Shown: piece by piece, positions 31,137 through 43,915 of the stretch | Layout: every line of letters begins with the position of its first letter | How positions within the stretch are numbered: position 1 is the first letter of the stretch | Source of the DNA: Brachyhypopomus gauderio | Taxonomy: Eukaryota; Chordata; Actinopteri; Gymnotiformes; Hypopomidae | NCBI RefSeq assembly: GCF_052324685.1 | Contig: NC_135211.1 | Coordinates: forward strand, 20,199,324-20,263,323 | DNA length: 64,000 bases | Reading direction: 5' to 3' | Program-made: the position numbers and the translations under genes | The notes under the pieces: model-generated | The model's database searches: none | Seen by the model: the letters and a program-made list of their open reading frames with translations, nothing else | What the model was told of the DNA's origin: nothing

Positions 31137-32780
31137 ACACTGTCTACAACTGCATGGGTTAGGGTTCTGTCTTTAGGCCAGTATTCTCTTCTGCTCTTTC
31201 TCTCTCTGTGTCTGACACACAAAGGCACACGTGTGCATACATACACACTCACACACACACACACACATACACACGCAAACATACTCACACACACACAAGC
31301 GCACACACATACTCGCGCACACACACACACAAAACAGGCAACAATGGCTGCAACTACAATCAAGCTATGAGTGTGAAAATAAGGGCTTATGCTGAAGCAT
31401 GACAGTCAATGAATAGATGGATAGATGGAGGGGTAGATGGATGAACAGATGGAGGGATGAATATATGCTTGTATGACAGCCCTGCTGTTCTGGCCATGCG
31501 AAGGTGCAGCAATGTGACGCTGCCTTCACAAATGTGCAGACATGTAGAGCATCATGGGTAAGAAAAGCAAATGATGATGATACATGAGGCAGAGACAGAG
31601 AGGATGAGTGTGATGGTGAAGGTTAGTTTCGATAACGTTACCATACTATTTAGTCCACGATTGGCAGTACCCATACAGCTCTGTTTGGAAGGCCCATCCC
31701 TCTCTCTCTCCCTCTCTCTCCCTCTCTCTCTCCCTCTCAAAATCCTCTCAAATCCTCGTGAGGTAACCAGCGCTCCCTTTGTGTCTCGGCTGTCTCTTTG
31801 GGTCTGATAGTGGTGGAGCTGCACCTCCTCCCCGCCATGCCTGCTCCCCCTGGCTCCAGGATCACCTCCTCTCACGCTGTCTGCTGCTCCAGGTAGCGCA
31901 GCGATGCAGGCAATCCGTCACAAACACTACGGCTGCTCCAACACATATGACGGAGGGAGAGAGAGAGAGAGAGAGAGAGAGGCAGAGAGGGGAGGGGAAG
32001 ATTAGCGCAGGCGTGTAGATGTGCTCTGTATGTAGGGAGGAACAGACGGAAGGGGGGAGGGATTTAGACTGTCGTACTGTGTCTCAGATCTTTTTTAAAG
32101 CACTAAACACGCAGACACTGCAGTATCCAAGCAGACCCAAATGCTCACGCACACACTTGGTTGAGCGGTTCATCACATAGATGTCAGCGGCGCAGTCTCA
32201 GCTCTGCAAGAGGGACTAACATGAGTTGCTAATGCTAATGCTAGCAGCAGGGGGATGTGAGGACTGACATGGCGGAGAGTTTGGTTGAGTGGGGGAGGGT
32301 TGCAGGATCATCGCACCAATCTAGAGACGTAAACAACACAGTGTGATGGGAAATGTTGGCGTCATCACCATAGCAACGTGTGCTCCTCAAGCAAGTCTCT
32401 GTGGTTCCAGACGTCTGCTTCTGCCAGAAAGGCAGCCCACTACCCACTACTATAACCTCCACACCCACTTCTATAACCCCCACTACCCACTACTATAACC
32501 TCCACACCCACTACTATAACCCCCACTACCCACTACTATAACCCCCACACCCACTATTATAACCTCCACACCCACTACTATAACCCCCACACCCACTACT
32601 ATAACCCCCACTACTATAACCCCCACACCCGCTATTATAACCCCCACACACCCACTACTATAACCCCCACTACCCACTATTATAACCCCCACACCCACTA
32701 CTACAGCCCCCACACCCACTACTATAACCCCCACTACCCACTACTATAACCCCCACACCCGCTATTATAACCCCCACACC

Positions 32781-32924
32781 CAGAGCCGGAGTGGCTAATC
32801 TGGAGATTCGGGAGGATTCCCGATGGGCCGGTTCATGTCAGGGCCGATTGGGAGGGAAAAATAATTTTGGGCCGGATTTGGACATGAAACTCCCGGGCTG
32901 AAAAAGTGTCCCACTCCGGCCCTG
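32781..32924. mobile_element. 144 bp hAT-like miniature element in the satellite
   Basis: Inverted ends CAGAGCCGGAGTGG and CCACTCCGGCCCTG, with CCCACACC on both sides. The host repeat contains the same word, so the duplication is supportive only. A 144 bp relative in reverse orientation is at 43916-44059. Confidence 0.85.
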
Positions 32925-33506
32925 CCCACACCCACTATTATAACCCCCACACCCACTATTATAACCTCCACACCCACTACTATAACCCCCACTACCCACT
33001 ACTATAACCCCCACACCCGCTATTATAACCCCCACACCCACTATTATAACCTCCACACCCACTACAACCCTCACCCACTACTACAACCCCCACACCCACT
33101 ACTATAACCTCCACACCCACTACTATAACCCCCACACCTACTACTATAACTCCCACTACCCACTATTATAACCCCCACATCCACTATTATAACCTCCACA
33201 CCCACTACAACCTCCACAACCACTACTATAACCCCCACACCCACTACTATAACTCCCACTACCCACTATAATAACCGCCACATCCACTATTATAACCTCC
33301 ACACCCACTACTATAACCCCCACACCCACTACTATAACTCCCACTACCCACTATTATAACCCCCACACCCACTATTATAACCTCCACACCCACTACAACC
33401 CCCACTACCCACTATTATAACCCCCACACCCACTACTATAACCTCCACACCCACTACTATAACCCCCACTACCCACTACTATAACCCCCACACCCACTAC
33501 TATAAC

Positions 33507-34412
33507 CAGTGTTGCGAATAACGCCGTTAAAAATAACGGCGTTAGGTAACGGCGTCATTTTGTCAGTAACGGGATAATATAATTAGTTACTTTTCCTGTC
33601 GTTACAACGCAGTTGACGTTACTGGTCATTAAAAGCGGTGCGTTACTATATATTGATATACTAACAGTAATGCGAGCGGACTGCTGCCCAGGCTAGTGAG
33701 GAGTAACAGACCTCGATAGGTCACAGTTCTCGGTGTAACACCTGTTTAACTTAACAAGTCAGTAAGCGATTGGCTAAGGCAGCGTTATGGTAGCCAATCA
33801 GAGCCAGTGTTTTTACACGCGCGCCGAAGCACGCGAGTGACACCACACAAACGGAGAAGAGGCCGAAATGGCGTCAGGTGCAAGCCGAAGAAAACTAGAA
33901 CTTTCAAGACAATATAAACATTATTTAAGAAAATACTTGAAGTTCCTGAATGTCTACCAGACTGGGTATTTGATTTATTTAATTAAGAATAGAGGTTGTA
34001 TTGTTAAGTTTACTTCTGTTGTAAATAAACCAGTTGTCTCAGGTTGAGAGAATTTAATTTCATAGATGTAAATGCACTTTATATAGTGTAACTGTTTACT
34101 TTTGCTTTTTTTTTCAAAGATTTGGGATTTTAAAGGATTTTATCCTGCACTGGTCTGTGGATGTGCAATAAATATCAAAAGTTAAACAATTTTCTGATCT
34201 ACTCATTTCAACTGACTGTGAAAACTGCTTTTTAAAAAAAACTTAATTAATTGGCATATAACCTTTTTTTAACTGTAACGCAAATAGTTACTTTCCCTGG
34301 TAACGAGTTAATTTTATTATAGAGTAATTCAGTTACTAACTCAGTTACTTTTTTGAACAAGTAGTGAGTAACTATAACTAATTACTTTTTTAAAGTAACG
34401 TTCCCAACACTG
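33507..34412. mobile_element. 906 bp hAT-like element in the satellite
   Basis: Ends CAGTGTTGCGAATAACG and CGTTCCCAACACTG are inverted; ACTATAAC flanks both sides (33499-33506, 34413-34420). Subterminal GTAACG/GTTAC repeats match a very common teleost element type. No intact transposase. Confidence 0.9.
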
Positions 34413-36030
34413 ACTATAACCCCCACTACCCACTATTATAACCCCCACTACCCACTACTACAGCCCCCACTACCCACTACTATAACCCCCACACCCGCTA
34501 TTATAACCCCCACACCCACTATTATAACCTCCACACCCACTATTATAACCTCCACACCCACTACTATAACCCCCACACCCACTACTATAACTCCCACTAC
34601 CCACTATTATAACCCCGACACCCACTATTATAACCTCCACACCCACTACAACCCCCACTAGCCACTATTATAGCCCCCACACCCACTACAACCCCCACTA
34701 CCCACTATTATAACCCCCACACCCACTATTATAACCTCCACACCCACTACTATAAACCCCACACCCACTACTATAACTCCCACTACCCATTACCCCCACA
34801 CCCACTATTATAACCTCCACACCCACTACAACCCCCACTAGCCACTATTATAACCCCCACACCCACTACAACCCCCACTACCCACTATTATAACCTCCGC
34901 ACCCACTACCATAACCCCCACACCCACTATTATAACCTCCACACCCACTACTATAACCCCCACACCCGCTATTATAACTCCCACACCCACTACTATAACC
35001 CCCACAGCCAATATTATAACCTCCACACCCACTACAACCCCCACACCCACTACTATAACACCCACACTCACTACCATAACCCCCACACCCACTACTATAA
35101 CCCCTACTACCCACTACTATAACCCCCACACCCACTATTATAACCTCCACACCCACTACAACCCCCACTAGCCACTATTATAACCCCCACACCCACTACA
35201 ACCCCCACTACCCACTATTATAACCTCCGCACCCACTACCATAACCCCCACACCCACTATTATAACCTCCACACCCACTACTATAACCCCCACACCCGCT
35301 ATTATAACTCCCACACCCACTACTATAACCCCCACAGCCAATATTATAACCTCCACACCCACTACAACCCCCACACCCACTACTATAACACCCACACTCA
35401 CTACCATAACCCCCACACCCACTACTATAACCCCTACTACCCACTACTATAACCCCCACACCCACTATTATAACCTCCACACCCACTACAACCCCCACTA
35501 GCCACTATTATAACCCCCACACCCACTACAACCCCCACTACCCACTATTATAACCTCCGCACCCACTACCATAACCCCCACACCCACTATTATAACCTCC
35601 ACACCCACTACTATAACCCCCACACCCGCTATTATAACCCCCACACCCACTACTATAACCCCCACAGCCAATATTATAACCTCCACACCCACTACAACCC
35701 CCACACCCACTACTATAACACCCACACTCACTACCATAACCCCCACACCCACTACTATAACCCCCACTACCCACTACTATAACCCCCACTACCCACTATT
35801 ATAACCTCCACACCCACTACTATAACCTCCACACCCACTACCATAACCCCCACACCCACTATTATAACCTCCACACCCACTACTATAAGCTCCACACCCA
35901 CTACTATAACCTCCACACTCACTACTATAACCCCCACACCCACTACTATAACCTCCACACTGTAACTCCACACCCACTAATATAACCCCACACCAACTAC
36001 TATAACCCCACACCCACTTCTATAACCCCC

Positions 36031-38018
36031 ACACCCACAAAATTTATCTGTTTATACAGTTTATACAATTAATTTAAATGCTGTTTAGCTACAATATGAT
36101 ATTGCTGTCTAGAATAGTGCCATTTACCAATAAAATGTAAATAAAGCAGAATGAACTAATGTTTTTACAACAATGCAAAAATGATCACACAACTGTCAAT
36201 CACTTAGGCCTGCCCACTTTGGTTTTTTTTAATGAGAAATAATTAAGTGATTAAATAAATGATGTATGATTACTTTCCTTTTAAGTAATAAAGTGACACA
36301 ACAGTATGACTTACATGCTTAATTATAAAATTATGTGATGTATTGACATAAAAGACATTATAACAGAACTATGTTTAATTTGGAATGAATGTGATTAATA
36401 ACCATTATTCACATCACTTCATTACTTGTCAATTAAGCAATTAACATATAGTTATATAATTTTATTTTAATTAGTCACTTTATTATTTCTCAATTAAAAC
36501 ATAAAACAGTAAGACAGATGGGTGGGACTAAGTGACGCATCATTCTGACATGCTCTCTAAAGCACAACACTCAACACACACAAATAAAAGAAATTAAAAT
36601 TTTATTTGTATTGTGCCAATAACCTACAAAATGACATTTATATGACAATAAATAAACAAATACACTTTAGTTAATACCTTCGGTATGCACACTACTTAAC
36701 ACAAAACGGGCCACGCGCATCATTAAGAGTAATGCAGGGCAGCATTAACAGCTCCAAATCACTGGCGCCCCCTGGTGTTAGACTGTTATAAACAAAAAGG
36801 TATATCCGCTTATTATAATGCAATTTAGTGTAGAAAGTGTGTGCCATTTTTTTATTATTAGTTAGACGTTAATGTTTATAACAGTCCCATGCAGAGAAAC
36901 CCCACTTGATATGTTTAGAGAAAAGTGTATTACATAAAGCATTGAGGTTGATTATTATCGTTACTATTATAGCTAGACTATTACTGCTTCCATTAGCAGT
37001 AAAAATACACTTTTGTTAAAAAATAATTTAGCAGGAATATCATCTATGATATAATGTGCTGTTATTTTACTGACAGGGTTAGCTAAGACTAAACTAAAAT
37101 GTGTGGGACAATCACTGTACAACAGCATTTTTGACATAGGCTAGTTGTCAAATTTAATTGGTTTTGTGCATCTCAGTATAACAATGTGTTTTTCTGAATC
37201 AACTTTTTTTTCGACTAACTCAGGATAACAATGTGTTTTTCTGAATTAACTTATTTTTTCAACTAACTCAGGGTGCAGTTAGTATGTAGGGTTCCTGTAG
37301 GATTAGTGTGTAGTAGTTCATTTTAAGACTAGACTATGACTATTGGACACTGACAAAACAAACAAACTCATGCACTTTAGAGATACATACATAGCAAAGC
37401 TCATTTTCCAATACACTGTATATTTATACAAAACACAATAGGAATATACAGGAATGTGCTTGTCACGAAAACACATCAGTCCTATATTAAAACAAAAGAC
37501 AGAAAAACGTCATCACAAAATGATTGCAGAGAAAATGTACATATAAAATGCTGGCCTTGTGCATGCTGGATCTGTAAACACTTGTCTCGTGCAGGCAGGA
37601 TCTATAAAGGTTCGGGACACTGGGTCTCTAAATGTTGACCTCATGCACTCTAGATTTGTGAATGCTGGTGTTTAAACGCACCTTAATTTGCTGGGATTTC
37701 AATTCTGTATATTTTGATATAAGGTGACTTAGTCAGTGTTTGAAGCCATGCCTGATGTAGCCAGAGAGATTCTGAGATTCTTCATCTGTCTAGACATCAA
37801 AAATGAACTCCTCTTAACTCCTATAAAAACATGACCACAGTCCTACACAGCAAGTCTTCAGGAAGGTGTAAATGTGCTGCTCTCTGTGTTCTGGTTGGGA
37901 TGCTAGGGTTAGGGGTTAGGATTAGAGGTTAGGAGGTAAGGTTAGCAGGGTGTAAGTGTGCTGCTCGCTGAGCTCTGGTTGGAACATGTTCTTTCTCCCA
38001 CTGGCACAGTACAGTGGA
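36031..38018. other. AT-rich spacer between satellite and cdkn1a
   Basis: No gene was recognised. A two-copy repeat of about 55 bp (AACAATGTGTTTTTCTGAAT) lies near 37180-37270. The right part may be the distal cdkn1a 3' UTR. Confidence 0.4.
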
Positions 38019-38194
38019 AGGTGGACCAGACGAACACAGCCGTTTCAGAGGAGAGAGACTTAAGGTGGACCAGACGAACACAGCCGTTTCAGAGGAGAGA
38101 GACTTAAGGTGGACCAGATGAACACAGCCGTTTCAGAGGAGAGAGACTTAAGGTGGACCAGATGAACATAGTCATTTCAGTGGAGAGAAACTTG
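38019..38194. repeat. 44 bp x4 tandem repeat downstream of cdkn1a
   Basis: AGGTGGACCAGACGAACACA begins units at 38019, 38063, 38107 and 38151; the last is more diverged. It is 290 bp past the cdkn1a stop, so it may lie in the 3' UTR. Confidence 0.93.
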
Positions 38195-38483
38195 ATACAG
38201 ATCCAGTCTTTTCTAAAAGTGCGTGTCTACCTTATTCTGCTTCATTGTCTCCATGTTAACAGGGATCATGAAGTAATGGGAACACAGGAGTAATGTGACA
38301 TGTTCCTCTAAAAGCACAAATTGAAATTACTAATTAGAATGGGGAAAAGCTACATTTTTCCACAACTGAGTGTTTTCATTTTTTCATTTCTTTTAAATAT
38401 ATATTATACAGTCTATGTAGATATAGTTCCTGAGAGCAGCGTATGTGCATTTGTGTTCTGAGGACAGGTTTTTCACTGGCTCT

Positions 38484-38708
38484 TCACTGTCCTGATTTCC
38501 TGGGAGTTTCCACAATATGCTGTTTAATCTTGTAGTAATCTGAATGAGGAACAAAGAGGACAGTTCATACACAGAAAAGCCTCAAAACAAACACATTGAT
38601 CCTAAATTCACAAACCCAACGATCCTAAAACCACAAACACACAATGGTAACCTATTTTTAAATGGCCTAATGGAAGACAAATACCACTGCAAGCACACAT
38701 ACATGTGG

Positions 38709-38753
<45 letters not shown>

Positions 38754-39938
38754 TGCACACACATACACACGTACCTGTGATGTTGGTTTGCTTCCTCTTA
38801 AGCGTGCGAGTTTTATCAGGAGTTTTCTCCAAGCTCTGAGAGGGACTGATATGCTTCTCAGGGGTTCTAGGAACATTCTCTTTCTCATCTGCAGACCGAC
38901 TTGTCCGAAGCTCCACCCCAGAGGCTGTGACTGCTGTAGACTTCACCCCCTGTCGCCGAGGCACGCCCCCCACAGAGCATGCACGGTAGAGAGCAGGTAC
39001 ACGAGCCCCAGGAACTCCCTCCCACTGGAAGTCTCCGCCCACTAGAGGCTTCTCTGAGACAAAGTCAAAACCCCAACGCCGTGCCGCGCCCTCCAGATCT
39101 TTATGCAGAGCATCTTTATACTCCACTAGCAGCTGCTCCCGATCAACTGGGCCGAACAGATTACGGCGAGTCGGACCGTTACTCAGAGATCTCAGGATCC
39201 GCTTGTTGAAAGCCATGAGCATACACTACAGAGAGAGAGAGAGACAGACAGACACACACAGAGAGAAAGTGTGGTTATGTAATGCAGCTGAAAATCTGGT
39301 TTAACTATACATACACCAGAAAATACAGGAAATAGGTATGCAGTATTAAAACACAGAAATCATAAAAAATAGCTTATATAGGGTCCTGTAGCAAGTACAT
39401 GAGTGTGACCTCCCCTACACTGGAGCAGGAAGCCTCTCCCGAACCACAGTGGGATGGCAGCATTACTGTCCCCCCCTTCAGGACAGTCTCTCCAAAACAG
39501 GTCATCTTTAACTCTAATAATAAACCATTTTGTTCTGAAAACGTGTTGTTTTTTTTGTTAATGTATATATACTCAGTATTTACTATTTTTTAAATATTAA
39601 TAAAGATTGGGAAATTATACTATATATTGTCATTACATAATTTTCTAAAACAACAGATCTAATCTTGGCCTAAGACTGGTTCAGAGTGCTGTATAATAAC
39701 AATATACAAAAAGCCAAATAACATTTGATCTAAAGAGTAAACCAAGTTACTATTTTTAAATGGCAGCCATTTTTAGGGAAAAACGAATTATTCAAGTCAA
39801 AAAGCAAAAGTAAGTTAAATATACAACATATGGTTACAATTATACACATTATTATATTTAAAATATTGGTGGTTATATGAATGTAAATGACTAACTGACT
39901 AAAACACATCTGGAAGGCATGTAGAGACATCTCACCAT
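38484..39938 (-). CDS. cdkn1a: Cyclin-dependent kinase inhibitor 1A (p21)
   Basis: Minus-strand exons 39938-39936 (ATG only), 39225-38775 and 38539-38484 give 169 aa. p21 binds cyclin-CDK complexes and PCNA in the nucleus and blocks G1/S progression. The CDI domain is clear: RRNLFGPVDREQLLVEYKDA, RRWGFDF, GGDFQWEGVPGARVPALYR. The C-terminus, rebuilt across the last intron, is KRKQTNITDYYKIK, a PCNA-interacting box (QxxIxxYY). The start in a CCACCATGG context is the last codon of the first exon and joins in frame to TGT ATG CTC ATG GCT; if that exon is not used, translation could start at 39222 or 39216. TATTTAAA near 40024 on the minus strand could be the TATA box. The srsf3 neighbour matches the human SRSF3-CDKN1A pair and supports p21 over p27 or p57. 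Confidence 0.9.
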
Positions 39939-40096
39939 GGTGGACCCTGTGCTAAATCACTGGCAGCAGGAAGCTTCTGATTCACAGTATAGATGTAGAA
40001 TGATATGTTGCTACAGCTCTACACCTTTAAATAGATGGGGCGAGACTATTTGGCCACGCCCCCGTACCACTCATACATGCCTGGGCAAAGCAACTA

Positions 40097-40116
40097 GGAC
40101 AAGTGGAAACATGTTC
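40097..40116. promoter_or_regulatory. p53 response-element-like site upstream of cdkn1a
   Basis: Two abutting decamers, GGACAAGTGG and AAACATGTTC, match RRRCWWGYYY at 8/10 and 10/10 with no spacer. The site is about 160 bp upstream of the cdkn1a ATG and about 70 bp upstream of the TATA-like box. Confidence 0.55.
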
Positions 40117-40372
40117 GACAGGCTATTAGGACGCTGCAGTGAGCAGCCACATCCACTAGGGGGTATCAGTGTACCAATCCTGACCTAATCAAGTTTACTG
40201 AAGTTTCTTTGACGGTTTCTGCTGCTTTGCCTAACATTTGATTGTTTGGTTGTTGGAAAATTTAATGTAATGGTTAAACAAGTATTAGTTTGGGCTTTTT
40301 ACATTCTTCTTTAATGAGATTTTACTGTGCAGAAAAATAGCCTCGCCATTGAATCATGATATTGCTCTTGTA

Positions 40373-40502
40373 TGGACGTAATATGACTAAATTAAATATT
40401 TGGTTTTAACCGTAAAAACTGGGGGGGGGGGGGGGGGGGGACCAAAACCGGCTTTTGAAAAAGTGGGGAGGACATGTCCCCCCCCCCCAAATTACGTCCG
40501 TG
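40373..40502. mobile_element. 130 bp miniature element with long G and C runs
   Basis: GGACGTAAT and ATTACGTCC are inverted near the ends, and TGCTCTTGTA flanks both sides (40363-40372, 40503-40512). Inside is a G run of about 19 and a C run of about 10. Confidence 0.75.
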
Positions 40503-40512
40503 TGCTCTTGTA

Positions 40513-40842
40513 AAACAGCCTTGGATGAAAACCAAATTCCACTCTAAAGCTTCCACTGTCTGTGTATCAGCCCAGCGTGTGTCTGCCTAGCTAGAGAATT
40601 CCCCTAACAAACATTCATCCTACATGCAGGCAGGTAAGGATGCAACAAGGATGAGGATTTCATATTGCACAATAGTGTGAGGAGCCTGACACAAAAGTGA
40701 CACAGACAAGAGATCAGACAAGGTGGAGTATATATATATTTCTATAATAATATAATTACCATATGATGTCCAAATGATTTATATATAATAGTTAGGAATG
40801 GAATCATTTGAACATGTATGATATAATTAGAAAATTTTTATA

Positions 40843-40922
<80 letters not shown>

Positions 40923-43915
40923 CCCTATGATGTTCAAATGATTCCATTCCTAACTATTCAAAATGCCAGTGCAACTGTGGTTTCTAATGGCTGATTCCAA
41001 TGAAAGTCCAGCCCACCACAAAATACAAATACTGTGGCGGTAAGACCAACTTCTGAATCATTGGTCAGAAGTCAAGATGACTCAGAAATCAAGATGACCT
41101 ATTTTCCTACTAGCCATGGTCCACGTGAATGTGGATCTCGTGCACGCTCGCGTCCAGACTCCCTGGTGCATCTCGCAGTCAAATCAATCAGCCTAGCGTT
41201 ATCGCACGTGCATGCCAAATAAATTATATATTTTTTAAACACCAAATTAAAACAATCTCATAAAATCCAACTTAAAACAAAAGTGGCAGTATGCCGACTA
41301 CTTGGAAACTTTTTCTTACAAAATAACAGAACCAATTCCAACAAAATGACTTCTGAGTGGAACCTCAGAAAAGACTTTCATGTAGTCGTAGGTATAAAGA
41401 CAAAACTTCAGAGCCCACCGTATTACTTAGGAAAACATGACACTGAAAATGAATCAAACCATTCAACTTACACGATAGCGATGTGTCTACCAGAACGTCA
41501 AATAGCAGGTTTGTTCTTTAAGAAGAAGTTATCAAAGTATCATTCACTCTTTGAAGAAAATCAAAAATCGATTTCAGCTAATCTTGAACTAAAGAAATTG
41601 GTATGTATACTTTATCCCAGCTAACTTTGTCCACTTAACTTCTAACTAATAATGACGGCCGTTCTCCACGGTCCCCTCGCCTTTTCTCGGTGGGCGTGAA
41701 CATCCAGCTCAACAGCAGGCGGGGTCTATAGAGAAAAGCACGTGCATTTAACCCGGTAAACACAAGAAAACACGTGACTCCCATCTTGCGTTGTCCGGTT
41801 GAAGGAAATTCGGGTCCTCTTCCCAAAAGGCCCTTCTGTGGCCATTTTCTATACAGACATTCCAATGCGTCTCACGTAATCGGACGCGTCTCGTTCAGTT
41901 ATAACACCTCTAAACCTGAGTTTGGATGTTTCTCTAAACATCCTTATAACAGGATACTGCATGTTAATGTTGGGAAGACCATTATGTCCAATATACACTA
42001 TTAAGTTTATGCTTTCCCTAGTGTAATTTCTCTTCTAAGTTGATAATTCATTTTTTTGTTTGTAATTACATAGACTATGTTTTTTTTTGTGTTTTAAGAT
42101 ACATCTATAAAGTGATTAATGTTCAATCTTACGGAAGCTTATCTTCTGACTGCATACTCGAACTTTAGTCTCTTGTTTCAACGCGCCGAAATTTAAGTAA
42201 GCTCCGCCCAGTACACGTGCTCCCAGTCGAGCCACGGATGGGGGGAAATCCCGCGAATCGCGTTCAGGTCTTCACGTGTAGCGTACAGCCTTGTTTCTTT
42301 GTAATATGAAAATATGAATATGAATTTTAACACACCAGACTAAGTCACTTTCCTTTCCCCTTCGCTACTCTTTACAGATTAAAATTCAGAAAGAATTAAA
42401 AGCACTATGAAACAGTTGTAAACAGAAACATTGTTCAGAATATATTAACGTAGGCTATTTAAGCAGTTTATTTGCATACTTCTCAAATATAAATGGCTAC
42501 TTCAGAAACACGAATGCATGTAAATTAATCAGCCACGCAAACACTCTGTTAAAAAGGCAACGCTAGGATAGAGACGCTAATTAATGTAAATTACGAGCAA
42601 ATATCGTAGCTCATCCCAAGAGATTCGCAATAGTCTGTGCGTGGTAAATATCTTAAAACTTTATTACAAACGGCATCTCTGAAGGTGATAGATTTCTACA
42701 AGCAGTGTAGAATAGTAGGCTATAAGAATGTTATTTATAGGCTTTTGGTAAACATGTGACCAAAAAGCATGCAGAGGTTAATTAGGATATTGAATTAAGC
42801 AAGGTATTATTTAGGCTTAAAAGCAATAACAATAGGCTATCACATGTTTGGATTTGAAAATTTTGAAAAATTGTACCAGGATAGGTTATATATTATGGTA
42901 CATCTGAATGTTCACTGGTAAAAAACAAACAAACAAACTCTCCATAATTGTTGCAGTTAGATGTTCTTCATTCATCATAATTTTGTTTTATTAATTGCCC
43001 TTGGTTAGTTTAAAAATTAACATACACCAATTTACAAAGACATCCCCAGACCTTTAATAAACATGAACTTCTGTTTACAGACTTGTGGGCTTTTTGTTAA
43101 GTAACTTTCTTACTTTAGTAATATGAAGTGTATCAGGTTGATAAAGATTGTTTGTCATTTTCTTTCCTTCTGGGGCCTTAAGGAACACTTGAATGTTGAG
43201 GATTTGTTGCAAGTGGAATTGATCAGAGGAACAGGAGAAAATAATATTATGTACATCCAGATCAGCGGAGAAGGATAATTACTGCATCTGGACAGCAGGG
43301 GCACATTCTGATTTCAGAGTTCTTTCAGCTTTTCCACACCTGGCAGCATTCCAGATTCCCAGAACATGCACAATAGCAGAGCAGTGTCACCGCCTCAGTG
43401 CACGCAGACAGAGCTAAGGAGATCTGGCTGTGAGTCAAGGAGACCACTGGGGGCCTAATGACCAGCACCAGACACAGAGCCTTTGTAAGAGAGGAGAGTA
43501 ACAGTAGTCTATAATTAACACTGAACACTTTACATGTCATTCTAAAAGCAAATCATGAAAGGACTACATTTAACACACACTTTCTTAGAAACATTTATTC
43601 ATTGATTTGTTGATAAACACAATCTAATAATAACTCTGTGTAAGGCCTCCTCTGTCCTCTGTGCTGACTGGCTGTTTCTGGGGCACAGGCAGATCTCCAG
43701 CACTCACACTCAAGATGTGCAGGTTTGTGCTTGATAAACCTGTACCAGCTCAGCAACTACCACAATGCCACTACCAACTACTGTGTGACAGAGATAGGGA
43801 ACCAATGCAAACCCTACAACCCTGCAAACTACAGGTTGTGCATCACATCAATGCGGAAAACAGAATTACTCTTCCCTGAACTGAATCAATAGCAACAAGA
43901 GTGAATAATGTAGCC
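40513..43915. other. cdkn1a-srsf3 intergenic DNA, part 1
   Basis: (TA)n covers about 40848-40918. The rest is AT-rich, with GC-richer patches near 41100-41200, 41650-41880 and 42180-42290. An open frame at 41283-41624 has no recognisable domain. No gene was recognised. Confidence 0.4.

Larger units (their letters stand above)
29532..32439. other. tmcc2 upstream intron or spacer, repeat-rich
   Basis: It holds an ACACTACAGATAC minisatellite, (CA)n runs at about 30742-30790 and 31089-31140, a CA-rich block at 31240-31330, (CT)n at 31694-31738 and GA-rich stretches near 30870-30960 and 31950-31990. The missing tmcc2 first exon could lie here (31.8-32.2 kb is GC-richer), but I found no phase-0 donor that proves it. 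Confidence 0.4.
32440..36030. repeat. 3.6 kb satellite of CCCACTACTATAACC units with 330 bp higher-order repeat
   Basis: Basic units of about 20-22 bp (CCCACACCCACTACTATAAC and variants with CCTCCA or TATTATAA) fill the block. From about 34800 to 35790 a 330 bp higher-order unit repeats three times almost without change (CTCCGCACCCACTACC at 34894, 35224 and 35554). Two DNA elements are inserted in the array. The minus strand is G-rich and open in two frames (VGVGVIVVG and GCGGYSSG), which I attribute to the period. Confidence 0.97.

Noticed and set aside
31690-31875. Possible tmcc2 alternative first exon (MAGRRCSSTT...)
   Set aside because: The nearest donor is in the wrong phase for the next exon, which needs phase 0.
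33507-34412. Short open frame around MASGASRRKLELSRQYK as a gene
   Set aside because: It is very short and lies wholly inside a hAT-like element.
32440-36030. Long open frames such as GVIVVGVG or GCGGYSSG in the satellite
   Set aside because: They follow from a short period near a multiple of three; no start context, splice pattern or homology.
41283-41624. 113-codon plus-strand open frame
   Set aside because: No recognisable domain, no splice partner and AT-rich DNA where such frames occur by chance.
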